The translations under genes and the position numbers were made by a program. This document shows, one piece after another, positions 8,867-16,800 of a DNA stretch of 17,368 nucleotides (position 1 is its first letter; each line of letters starts with the position of its first letter). The notes under the pieces are model-generated. The model worked only from the letters and a program-made list of their open reading frames with translations, had not been told where the DNA came from and did not search any database. Source of the stretch: CALLCD01 sp039817885 (GTDB taxonomy: Bacteria; Pseudomonadota; Alphaproteobacteria; Caulobacterales; Hyphomonadaceae); the NCBI GenBank assembly GCA_039817885.1, contig JBCBUY010000064.1:1-17368 (forward strand), read 5' to 3'.

Positions 8867-8882
8867 GATATGTCTACATATC
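8867..8882. promoter_or_regulatory. perfect palindrome, candidate operator (AT-rich)
   Basis: GATATGT-CT-ACATATC has 7-base arms and a 2-base centre. It lies 116 bases before the preferred fusion-protein start and 53 before the alternative one. Local repressors of RND operons (TetR- or MarR-type) bind such sites. No regulator gene is in the window, so the binder is unknown. Confidence 0.45.
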
Positions 8883-8895
8883 ACGGGGTCCCGTG
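8882..8895. promoter_or_regulatory. perfect palindrome, candidate second operator (GC-rich)
   Basis: CACGGG-GT-CCCGTG has 6-base arms and a 2-base centre, and shares one base (8882) with the palindrome to its left. The two differ in sequence, so they would serve two different DNA-binding proteins or one composite site. Confidence 0.4.
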
Positions 8896-9137
8896 TCGCC
8901 GCAAAGCAGCGGCTGCCCTGTCTGAAGGGGCATCTGCTACCCCAGGAGCGGGCTCGCCCTTATAGCCAGTTGATCACGTCAAGTAGATCCGATTCCCAAA
9001 AAAAGATTTTATATCAGTGGGTTAGGGGCACTGGATATACGGCGCAGCCCACATAACCGAGGCCCATGACCACGTATGACGCGTTCCAGATCGGTTTGTG
9101 TGCACTAAAAGTTGAAGTCTCGATTTTGTGTGAATCC

Positions 9138-9161
9138 CACGGCTAAGCGCATTATGCCGTG
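9138..9161. other. hairpin of unknown role
   Basis: CACGGC (9138-9143) pairs perfectly with GCCGTG (9156-9161) around a 12-base loop. No T-run follows closely on either strand, so it is not a plain terminator. It may be part of the structured region to its right. Confidence 0.3.
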
Positions 9162-9183
9162 TTGGAAGGGATTTTGCCATAAA

Positions 9184-9200
9184 TCACCGAATGACGGTGA
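9184..9200 (-). terminator. small hairpin, possible weak terminator downstream of tolC
   Basis: TCACCG (9184-9189) and CGGTGA (9195-9200) form a perfect 6-base stem with a 5-base loop. On the - strand it is followed by TTTAT. It could end the T1SS operon transcript after the larger structure at 9213-9321. The T-run is short, so confidence is low. Confidence 0.3.
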
Positions 9201-9212
9201 AAGTGGTGTTTG

Positions 9213-9321
9213 ACGCAATCAACGCGGGCCGGAGGTTATGAGGGGAAGCGCCTCCGGCCCGCTCAGTGGGACATTAGACCAGGACATGGGAGTATCTGGT
9301 CAGGTCGCCCACTGATTGCGT
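9213..9321. ncRNA. candidate structured RNA with three-way junction
   Basis: Four perfect inverted repeats nest without conflict. P1 is ACGCAA (9213-9218) with TTGCGT (9316-9321). P2 is a 12-base GC-rich stem, GCGGGCCGGAGG (9224-9235) with CCTCCGGCCCGC (9251-9262). P3 is TCAGTGGG (9263-9270) with CCCACTGA (9308-9315), containing P3b, GACCAG (9277-9282) with CTGGTC (9296-9301). P3 begins on the base after P2 and P1 closes on the base after P3, giving a compact three-way junction of about 110 bases. On + the P1 stem is followed by TTTATT, a terminator-like tail. On - it would lie 26 bases after the tolC stop as a 3' UTR structure. I recognise no known RNA family, and the strand is undecided. 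Confidence 0.45.
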
Positions 9322-9347
9322 TTTATTCGATGAACTTGTCTATTTGC

Positions 9348-10676
9348 TCAGAATACCTCCGATGACTTGTCTGCAACTGTGTGATCACTGACATTCGAGA
9401 TCTCGCCGGTTAAAGCTTTCAGCCGCAACTGCTCACGTTCCAGGTCAAATCGCGACCTGATCTCCGAAAGGGCGGCGTCCTCCAGCTCAAGTCGAATGTC
9501 CGTCAGCGCAGGCAAGGTCCTGAGGCCTTGCTCATACTCGATCTCGGCTGCTTTAAACTCTTCCTGCTTGAAGCGGCGAATGTCCGCGCGACTGACGCTT
9601 TGCGCCTGCAACAAAAGCGTTCGCCTCCATGTCACTTCGATCGATTGCCGAAGTGCTCTTTGTGCAGCGGCAAGTTCTCCGCTTGCACGGGCAGCTTGCG
9701 CCGATGCGCGCCGTCTCTGCGCGACGAGTGCGTTTCCTGTGAACAGGGGCACCGACACATTGACACCAAGCCGGGTCTGAAGATCGAAATTGCCATCGAA
9801 GTCCTGCGAGGCATAGCTGGCTATGCCGACGACATCGATCACAGGCAAACGCCCCCGAGCTTCACGGCGTGCAGTGGCGTCCAGGCTGGCTCGTGTCCGT
9901 CGCAAAGCTTCGATTTCGGGATTGTCTTCAATGGCATCGCCGACCATTTGGTCCAAGACTCCCGATACCAAATTGTCTTGTGAAGGGGGCACAGCATAAT
10001 TCTCGACGGTGCACGGCAGGGCGCGATCGCCGGTTGCGATCGCCAGTCGAGTCGCGGCCTGATCCCGTCGAAACTCAAATTCGAACTGCAAGCTCTCGGC
10101 ATTCGCTTTTTCGGCGGCGACCTCGGCGCGTTCGAGGCGCGTGGCCCCTCCCGTTGCCAACAGCGAATTGATGGCTTCTAGCCGACGGGAGAAATAGCCA
10201 ATGCGGTCCTCGGTCGCGATGAGCTGATCTCGCGCTTCAAGCCAGTCGATATAAGCAAGGCCAGCATCGAGTGATGCGGAAGCTCTGGCATCAAGGATCA
10301 AGCTCTCCTGGGCGGCAACATCTTCCCGCGCAGCCTCCTTTGCGAGGCGGGAATCACCAAAATCGATGATCCGTTGAGATGCGCGGAGCCCGATCTGGTT
10401 TTCGATCTGACTGTCAATCAGTCCCGTATCCCCAACTCCCAACCGAGTGAAGGTTGACAATTGAGGGCGTCGCAACGACCGCGCCTCTTGAAGGTCGGCC
10501 GCTGCGCGGTCGCGATTGGAACGAGCGACCCTTACGGACGGATCATTGCTCGCTGCGAGCACGAGAGCACGCTCGAAACCAAGACATGTGGCACCTTCCT
10601 GCGCGAGGGACATAGCCGGCATGGCCAATGCAGCCATCACCATAAGGGTGGCTTTTGACAATGATAGTTTGGTCAT
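9348..10676 (-). CDS. tolC: TolC-family outer-membrane channel of the T1SS
   Basis: The 442-residue precursor has a signal peptide (hydrophobic core, SLA-Q at about residue 25). Two similar halves of long amphipathic helices follow, rich in Ala, Arg, Glu and Gln, as in the periplasmic tunnel of TolC. Each half begins with a typical repeat: FERALVLAASNDPSVRVARS near residue 34 and IEDNPEIEALRRTRASLDAT near 253. Beta-strand segments follow, such as QNQIGLRASQRIIDFGDSRL-like and QTRLGVNVSVPLFTGNALVA. The length fits type I secretion channels. Its ATG overlaps the stop of the adaptor gene in an ATGA, so the two are co-translated. It provides the outer-membrane exit for the RTX protein. It may also serve the RND pump downstream, which has no channel of its own (inference). 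Confidence 0.9.
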   Translation of the reverse strand: MTKLSLSKATLMVMAALAMPAMSLAQEGATCLGFERALVLAASNDPSVRVARSNRDRAAADLQEARSLRRPQLSTFTRLGVGDTGLIDSQIENQIGLRASQRIIDFGDSRLAKEAAREDVAAQESLILDARASASLDAGLAYIDWLEARDQLIATEDRIGYFSRRLEAINSLLATGGATRLERAEVAAEKANAESLQFEFEFRRDQAATRLAIATGDRALPCTVENYAVPPSQDNLVSGVLDQMVGDAIEDNPEIEALRRTRASLDATARREARGRLPVIDVVGIASYASQDFDGNFDLQTRLGVNVSVPLFTGNALVAQRRRASAQAARASGELAAAQRALRQSIEVTWRRTLLLQAQSVSRADIRRFKQEEFKAAEIEYEQGLRTLPALTDIRLELEDAALSEIRSRFDLEREQLRLKALTGEISNVSDHTVADKSSEVF

Positions 10677-11986
10677 GACGATTGCAGCCCTTTGGTAATC
10701 GAAGATGCAATCGGCTCGAACAGATAATCGGCAAGCGTTCGGCTCTTGCCACTGAAAATGAAGACATCCACAGGCATGCCTGGAATAATTTCCAACTCCG
10801 ATGTGTCTGCGAGAGAGGCATCTGGAATAAGGACCCGAGCTTCATAATAGTTTGCCCCGGTGACGACATCTGTCTTGAGGTCAGCGCTGACATCTATGAT
10901 CTCGCCGTCAAGGCTGGGGCTGAGCCAGCTCTTATAGGCAGAGATATGTGTGCGGACAGTTTGCCCTTCGAAGACGGATGCGCGATCAGTTGGCCGTATA
11001 CGGACCGACGCAGTAACGGCATCTATGTCCGGCACAATTTCCAGGATCAACTCTCCCGGGCGAACAACCCCGCCTTGAGTGGAAAAAGCGAGGTTCAGAA
11101 TCTCCCCAGAGACGGGTGCCGATATAACCGCTCGATTGAGAACGTCTTGCGCAGCAGAGAGACGTTCTTCAGAGGATAAAAGCTCTGCATAGGTCTCGCG
11201 AAGATCGGTTGAAATTTGTTCTTCAAATTGGGCTTTGCGTTGCGCGATCTGGACGGCAAGATCTTTGCCCTGGGCCTCTGCTGCTATTTTCTCGCTTCGT
11301 AGGCGTGCAATATCGCCTTCCTGCTGTGCGATGCTTCGCTCAAGTCCCGTGACCTGATCCCGGCGAACAAGTTGCTGCTCGAACATATTTGAGATGACAG
11401 TAAGCTCGTCTTCCGTTGTCGCGAGAGCTCGCTGCGCGATCTCTATTTCATTGTCCTTGAGTCGAGCCGTATTCAAGGCGCTGGCCTGGCGGGTTTGTAA
11501 GACGTCGAGGTCAGCTTCCAGGGCAAGCCTTTGCTGATTGAACAGATCCTGTTCGCGGGCAATGATCTCACCTCGTTCTGTGTTCGAGATATCTAGATCC
11601 TCTATGGAAGAGAAGTCGGGCTCGCGATTGCCAGTCTGAAGCGCGGTTAAGCGCTGCACTGTCGCTTGCAGGGCTGCAATCTGTTGACTGACTTGATCCC
11701 TGCTGGCGAGCGATGCTGTTTCCTGAAGAACAAGCAGCGTTTCGCCGGCTTCGACGCGATCTCCGTCTTGGACAGATATGCGTTGAATAATGCCACCTTC
11801 GAGGTGTTGCACGACTTGCCGATCATTCTCCACAACAACAGTACCGCTAGCGGCAACGCCTTCTTCAAGCGGCACAAACCCTGCCCAAGCGATGAAGCCG
11901 CCGAGGCCCATTAGGCATATTGTTCCCATCAGCCGGGTGTACGTATCGGTTCGACGTTTGTTGTTCGAATTATCTGTCTTGCTCAT
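10673..11986 (-). CDS. T1SS membrane fusion (adaptor) protein, HlyD family
   Basis: The 437-residue protein has a short cytoplasmic N-terminus and one membrane helix at about 19-38. The lipoyl half IQRISVQDGDRVEAGETLLV comes next. A long coiled-coil region (about 95-290, rich in Gln, Glu, Arg and Ala) is followed by the second lipoyl half (VISAPVSGEILNLAFSTQGG). The C-terminus carries the HlyD-family signature GMPVDVFIFSGKSRTLADYL and EPI. It links the ABC exporter to the outer-membrane channel across the periplasm. Both its start and its stop overlap neighbouring genes by 4 bases (ATGA), so exporter, adaptor and channel form one translationally coupled unit. Nothing is missing compared with PrtE/HlyD-type proteins. 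Confidence 0.95.
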   Translation of the reverse strand: MSKTDNSNNKRRTDTYTRLMGTICLMGLGGFIAWAGFVPLEEGVAASGTVVVENDRQVVQHLEGGIIQRISVQDGDRVEAGETLLVLQETASLASRDQVSQQIAALQATVQRLTALQTGNREPDFSSIEDLDISNTERGEIIAREQDLFNQQRLALEADLDVLQTRQASALNTARLKDNEIEIAQRALATTEDELTVISNMFEQQLVRRDQVTGLERSIAQQEGDIARLRSEKIAAEAQGKDLAVQIAQRKAQFEEQISTDLRETYAELLSSEERLSAAQDVLNRAVISAPVSGEILNLAFSTQGGVVRPGELILEIVPDIDAVTASVRIRPTDRASVFEGQTVRTHISAYKSWLSPSLDGEIIDVSADLKTDVVTGANYYEARVLIPDASLADTSELEIIPGMPVDVFIFSGKSRTLADYLFEPIASSITKGLQSS

Positions 11987-13719
11987 TTTGCCACCTCCGC
12001 AAGTTGAGGTCGTTTGGTGGATACTTCCGTGTTGGCTCTGTACTCACTCGCTGGGAGACTAAGCACCGAGCCATGCCTGATGATCAATGCAATCGTCATA
12101 CGATCAATCAGCGCAAGGTCGTGGGTGGAGACGATGACGATCGTTCCGTTGGCCGCTTGCCTTTCAATCGCACCAATGACTTTAGCCACCGTTGTTGCAT
12201 CGAGATTGGCAGTCGGCTCGTCCAGCAAAAGCAGTACGGGGTTTCCAAAAAAGGCTCTTGCTAGCCCTATCAATTGGCGCTGACCCGCCGACAGGTGAAT
12301 GCCGCCAGGGCCGATCAACGTGTCGTAGCCGTCCGGAAGTCCGACGATCATGTCATGCGCCTCGGATACGCGCGCCGCTGAAAAGACGTCATCGAGCCGG
12401 TCAGGCTGGAAACGCGCAATATTGTCCGCGACTGTGCCGGGTGTCAGCTCAACGTCCTGCGGTACATATCCGACATGTTGTCCACGGTCCTCGCTTGGCC
12501 AATCGTGGATGTTGCGGCCGCCTAGAAGGACGTGTCCTTCAGCACTCGGCCAGGCTCCCGTGATCGTTTGAAGGAGCGTTGTTTTGCCTACGCCATTTCC
12601 ACCCGTGAGCGCAATCATCGTTCCGGCCGTGGCTGTGTAGGAAAATGCACGCACCAATGGCAGGTCGGTACCTGGCGCGCGAATGGCGAGCCGATCCATG
12701 ACAAGCTTCGCATCGGGTTGCGGCAGCGGGGTATAGGTCTGTTCGTCAAAACTCTTATCAAATCGGCCAATCAACTCGCCCCAAGCCGTGCGCGCCATGA
12801 CGAGACTCCGCCACGCACCGACAATCTGATCAATCGGGGCGAGAGCACGAGACATGATGACAGATGCGGCAACGATCCCGCCGGGGGAAATCTGTTGGGA
12901 AAGTGCGAGGGCAGCGCCCGCGCCAAGTATCAGCACCTGGAGAATCTGCCTCAAGGATCTGGCAAGAGAAGAAAAAGTCCCTTCGTCGCGCGCCGCGGCG
13001 AGAGATTCCTCGTTTGCCGCCTCTCGCGTTTCTGACCATAGGTCATAGATGCGAGACGTCAGACCCATGGCAACAATGGCCGAGCGCTGACGATTTAGCC
13101 CTTGGGCGAGCACCTGCGCACTTGCGGTGGCGGTTGCTGCGTTTTGTGTGGTCCCTCGCGTCATACGTTCAGACATCACTGCCACGCAGAATACGACGAT
13201 TGCGCCGCCGACTCCGACATGGCCGAGTACAGGATCCAGGAGGTATAGAAGCGCAATGAAGAACGGCGTGAAGGGCAAGTCAAAGAAAGCCAGCATCGCG
13301 CCGCTTTGCATCAAAGACTGAATGCGGGTTAAACCAATGATATCCGAAGGGAGCTGCGGACGTAGGTCGTCGCCACGTTCGAAGCGTCGAAAGATTCTCT
13401 TTGAAAACCGACGCTCAATTCGATCACCGGCAAGCGACAGAAGCCGGCGGCGGCCAGCCTCCGCTGCCGAGTAAATTCCAAGCAAAAAGACCGATATGAT
13501 GCTGAGCCACAGAAGGGTGTCAATCGATCCCGATGAGAGCACGCGATCATATATCTGCAGCATATATAACGGAGAGACGAGAAGAAGTAAGTTCACAGCC
13601 AGGCTGAATAAGAGAATGCCAAAAGCATGATGGGGAGCCCGGGAGATAAACCCGAAAATCCATCTGGTGGTGCTCATCGGCCGGGGTGTGTGAGTGTCGC
13701 TGGTCGCCACCTTGGACAT
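11983..13719 (-). CDS. T1SS ABC exporter (permease-ATPase fusion, PrtD-like)
   Basis: The 578-residue protein powers type I secretion. The N-terminal half holds the membrane domain, starting with helices at about 32-54 and 68-84, and has no C39 peptidase-like domain, as in PrtD-type exporters. The ATPase half is intact. Walker A is GGNGVGKTT (373-381), the Q-loop is in YVPQDVEL (Gln 421), and the ABC signature is LSAGQ (476-480, a mild variant of LSGGQ). Walker B is VLLLLDEP with catalytic Glu 501, the D-loop is ANLD, and the switch His is 533 (STHD). ATG at 13719 has GGAG 8 bases upstream. The gene follows the RTX gene on the same strand after 84 bases that contain a strong hairpin, so its expression is probably lower than that of its cargo. 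Confidence 0.95.
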   Translation of the reverse strand: MSKVATSDTHTPRPMSTTRWIFGFISRAPHHAFGILLFSLAVNLLLLVSPLYMLQIYDRVLSSGSIDTLLWLSIISVFLLGIYSAAEAGRRRLLSLAGDRIERRFSKRIFRRFERGDDLRPQLPSDIIGLTRIQSLMQSGAMLAFFDLPFTPFFIALLYLLDPVLGHVGVGGAIVVFCVAVMSERMTRGTTQNAATATASAQVLAQGLNRQRSAIVAMGLTSRIYDLWSETREAANEESLAAARDEGTFSSLARSLRQILQVLILGAGAALALSQQISPGGIVAASVIMSRALAPIDQIVGAWRSLVMARTAWGELIGRFDKSFDEQTYTPLPQPDAKLVMDRLAIRAPGTDLPLVRAFSYTATAGTMIALTGGNGVGKTTLLQTITGAWPSAEGHVLLGGRNIHDWPSEDRGQHVGYVPQDVELTPGTVADNIARFQPDRLDDVFSAARVSEAHDMIVGLPDGYDTLIGPGGIHLSAGQRQLIGLARAFFGNPVLLLLDEPTANLDATTVAKVIGAIERQAANGTIVIVSTHDLALIDRMTIALIIRHGSVLSLPASEYRANTEVSTKRPQLAEVAK

Positions 13720-13753
13720 ATCAAAACTCCAGACTTTGGATTGAAAGAAAAGT

Positions 13754-13788
13754 GCTCCCGGGGCGCGGGTATCAGATGCCCCGGGAGC
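13754..13788 (-). terminator. terminator or attenuator between RTX cargo and T1SS genes
   Basis: GCTCCCGGGGC (read on -, from 13788) pairs over 11 perfect bases with GCCCCGGGAGC (ending at 13754) around a 13-base loop. On - the stem is followed by ACTTTTCTTTC, a fair T-rich tail. It sits right after the RTX stop codon and before the exporter start, where partial termination would yield much more cargo mRNA than exporter mRNA. Confidence 0.75.
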
Positions 13789-13803
13789 GTTGATCAGGAC
13801 GGC

Positions 13804-16800
13804 TTAGAGGCTGTCACCCAGGTCAGACCCCGAAATCGGGGCAGGTGGCGACTCCAGACCGAGGTCGAAGCCTTCGACCGCCTGGTCAATATCGAATGAA
13901 GCAACCGGTTGAACGACCGTCTCGGCTTCTTGCGGTCCGGTGATCAGTTGTTCGGTGATCACCGATTCCGGGAAGTCGCTTAGATCGAGTGGTTCAGGAG
14001 CGGTCGTGGTTGCCGCGGCGACGCCAACAAAGTTCGCCTCGGTCAGGTCAGCGGAAGCCACACCAGTTAGGGTCAGCGTGTCACCATCGCCGAAGTCGAT
14101 AACCGTGTTCCCGTTGCCGTCATCTGCAGCGAGAGCAAGTGCAGCTGAAGCAGTCAGGCCATGACCGTTCACATCGATCACATCTTCTGCAGTTGCGAAG
14201 TCTGTGACCGTGTCAGCGCCAGATCCCTCAGCTTCGACAAAGGTATCTGCACCGCCTTCACCAGTCAGCGTATCATCGCCGCCATTACCGTTCAGAACGT
14301 TGGCAGATGAGTTTCCAGAAATCGTGTCATCGCCGGATGCAGATCCAGTGATATTTTCGATCGAGGTCACCGTGTCGCCGACAGACGCCACGGCGTCGCC
14401 ATTGTCATCGAGATCGATCGTAACCGCACCACCGGCTGAGAAGAGAACCGTGTCTGTTCCTTCACCACCGTTGACGAAATCGGCTCCACCGAAGGAGTGG
14501 AACACATCGTCGCCAGCACCGCCGTCGAGAATGTTGACTTCATTATTGCCGAACAGGCCGTCATTGAAGTCTGTACCGACCACGTTCTCGATATCAGTTA
14601 GCGTTAGATCGCCAATGATCGTTCCACCAGCCGCGGGAGGTGCAGTAAGGATACCGCCATCCTGACTTGGTGTGCCCGCCGATCCAGCTGAGTTAACATC
14701 CAGATCAACAATAACACCGGTGAACGCTCCAGTCGTTGGATTTGCAGCACTGATGCCTGAGAAATCGACTGTGTCGATACCGGTGCCGCCATCGATTGTA
14801 TCGAGTGCGTCAGAGATGAACGTGTCGTCGCCGCCTTCCCCGATAAGCGTGTCTGCACCGCCATTACCGTTCAGAACGTTGGACGAGGCGTTACCCGAAA
14901 TCGTATCATCGCCAGCAGCTGACCCCGTGATGTTCTCAATCGAGGTCACCGTATCGCCGACAGACGCCACGGCGTCGCCATTGTCATCCAGATCAATTGT
15001 GACCGCTCCACCGGCTGAGAAGAGAACCGTGTCTGTTCCTTCACCACCGTTGACGAAGTCTGCGCCACCGAAGGAGTGGAACACATCATCGCCGCCTTCG
15101 CCGTCGAGCACATTGATCTCGTTGTTACCGAAGATCCGGTCGTTCTGATCGGTGCCGACGACGTTCTCAACGTCGATCACTTCAAACGGATTATTGTCGA
15201 TCGCGTTGTCGCCGTCGAACAGTTCGGCCGCACCGATCTGTGTTTCCGGACCAGGTGCTGGCGTGTTGGTGTCGAGGTCGATATTGATACCGGAATCTGT
15301 GATCCCCGAGAAGTCGACCGTATCGGTCCCTTCTCCGCCATTAAGAACCGTATCGATACCGTCTGAGATGAGCGTGTCATCCCCACCTTCACCGAAGAGT
15401 TGGTCCGATCCGCCATTGCCGTTCAGCACGTTGACCGAAGCATTCCCGGAAATCACGTCATCACCTGACGCGGAACCCGTAATGTTCTCGATCGAGGTCA
15501 CGGTGTCACCGACAGACGCCACGGCGTCGCCATTGTCATCTAGATCGATTGTGACCGCTCCACCGGCTGAGAAGAGAACCGTGTCTGTTCCTTCACCACC
15601 ATTGACGAAATCGGCTCCACCGAAGGAGTGGAAGACATCGTCGCCGGCGTTTCCGTCAAGAACGTTGACCTCTTGGTTGCCGAAGATCACATCGTTGCCG
15701 GAGCCACCAATGGCATTCTCGAAATCAGTCAATGTGATGACTGGCTGGCCGCCGGCGTTCGGAGCCGCGTCGAGGATTGCGCCAACTTGGCTCGCTGCAT
15801 CACCTGGAGGTGAATTGACGTCAAGATCGATAAAGACCGCTTCGGTCGATGCCGACTGGTCGATCGTGTCTATATCATCGGAACCGATGATGTTCTCAAT
15901 GCTTTGGAGGGTGTCAGTTTCTGTGACTTCAGTGATGACATTACCGTCGCCGGTATCGGCTTCCGGGCTTAGAGCCAGACCGTTGATGTCTCCTCCCGCA
16001 TCCTGAATGATGTCCAGAACAACAGGACCGTTGTTCACGGCTGGATCGTCTCCTGCCGGTGCATTGTGCAAGTGAATGGACGAGAACCCAGCAACTGGAA
16101 GCAGATCCGAAGTTGCAAGCCCAGTGACATCAAGGTCGACCGAGTAGGTGATGTCACCTGCAGCGTCTACAACAAAGGTCACCGTGCCGGTGCCCGTCGC
16201 TCCAGAATCCGAAGCTCCACCTGGCTCTTGAGCTGCGTCAAGCGATGCACTTAGAACGATGGTTTGGATGCCGTCGACCGTCTCGTTTGAAACGATTGTG
16301 TCAAGTTGGCCGCGGATCTCACCGCCGCCGAAGTCGTCGGTGTGGATGTTGAAGTAGAGATTGCCCTCAAGCGCCTCCGTGATGAGATCACCCGACAGCG
16401 CTGGATTAAGCGTTGCGTTTTCCAACAGGTTGTCAGGATCAATCGAAACATCTTCAAAAGAGACTCCGAAGCCAGTTTCCCGCACAACCGTTCCGTTGCC
16501 ATCAGCGTCGACATTGACCGTGATCGGAACATCCAAGTCAGAGAAGTCGGCGGTATCAAAGCCTTCACCGCCGATCAGCGTATCGTCGCCGAGCCCACCA
16601 ATGAGCGTATCGTCGCCGCCATTGCCATTGAGAATGTTATCGTTCTCATCACCGGTAATGGTGTCATCGCCCTGGCCAGCAGTGACATTTTCAAAGCCAG
16701 ACAAAACGTTTTCGCCAGCGGGGCCTGTAGTTGCCGTTTGAGCATCTAACTCGCCTGCAACAATTGCATCAAAGTCTTCGGCTGAGACCTGCTGGTTTAG

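Larger units (their letters stand above)
8752..9347. other. 596-base non-coding region rich in dyad symmetries
   Basis: No frame here looks like a gene. The only sizeable one on + (8808-9056) has Cys- and Ser-rich, low-complexity content, no ribosome site and antisense overlap with the fusion-protein gene. The region instead carries two adjoining palindromes (8867-8895), a bulged hairpin (9011-9019 with 9029-9038), a hairpin at 9138-9161, a hairpin at 9184-9200 and a nested stem system at 9213-9321. The left part must contain the promoter of the RND operon, although no convincing -35/-10 pair was found. Confidence 0.6.

Noticed and set aside
8980..9010. tRNA 3' end or attachment-site remnant near GATCCGATTCCC
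   Set aside because: No T-loop GTTC motif, no acceptor or anticodon arm, and no integrase in the window.
8808..9056. 82-codon + strand frame in the intergenic region, considered as a small gene or integrase remnant
   Set aside because: It overlaps the candidate operators and the antisense of the fusion-protein start, has no ribosome site, and shows no integrase motif or recognisable domain.
9224..9262. Possible known riboswitch (cyclic-di-GMP or cobalamin type) because of CCTCCGGCC and GGTGAAA pieces
   Set aside because: Only short chance matches; the conserved cores of either class are missing and no ligand-related gene follows.
9280..9312. Resemblance of CTGGTCAGGTCGCCC to the SRP 4.5S RNA apical segment
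   Set aside because: The required GGAAGGAAGCAGCC-type conserved loop is absent and the stems do not form the SRP hairpin.
15152..16006. Long + strand open frame of 284 codons (and similar ones at 14204-14665, 14672-15148, 16306-16749) opposite the RTX gene
   Set aside because: They are Ser/Pro-rich mirror readings of the repetitive RTX sequence, repeat with its period, lack ribosome sites and resemble no protein family.
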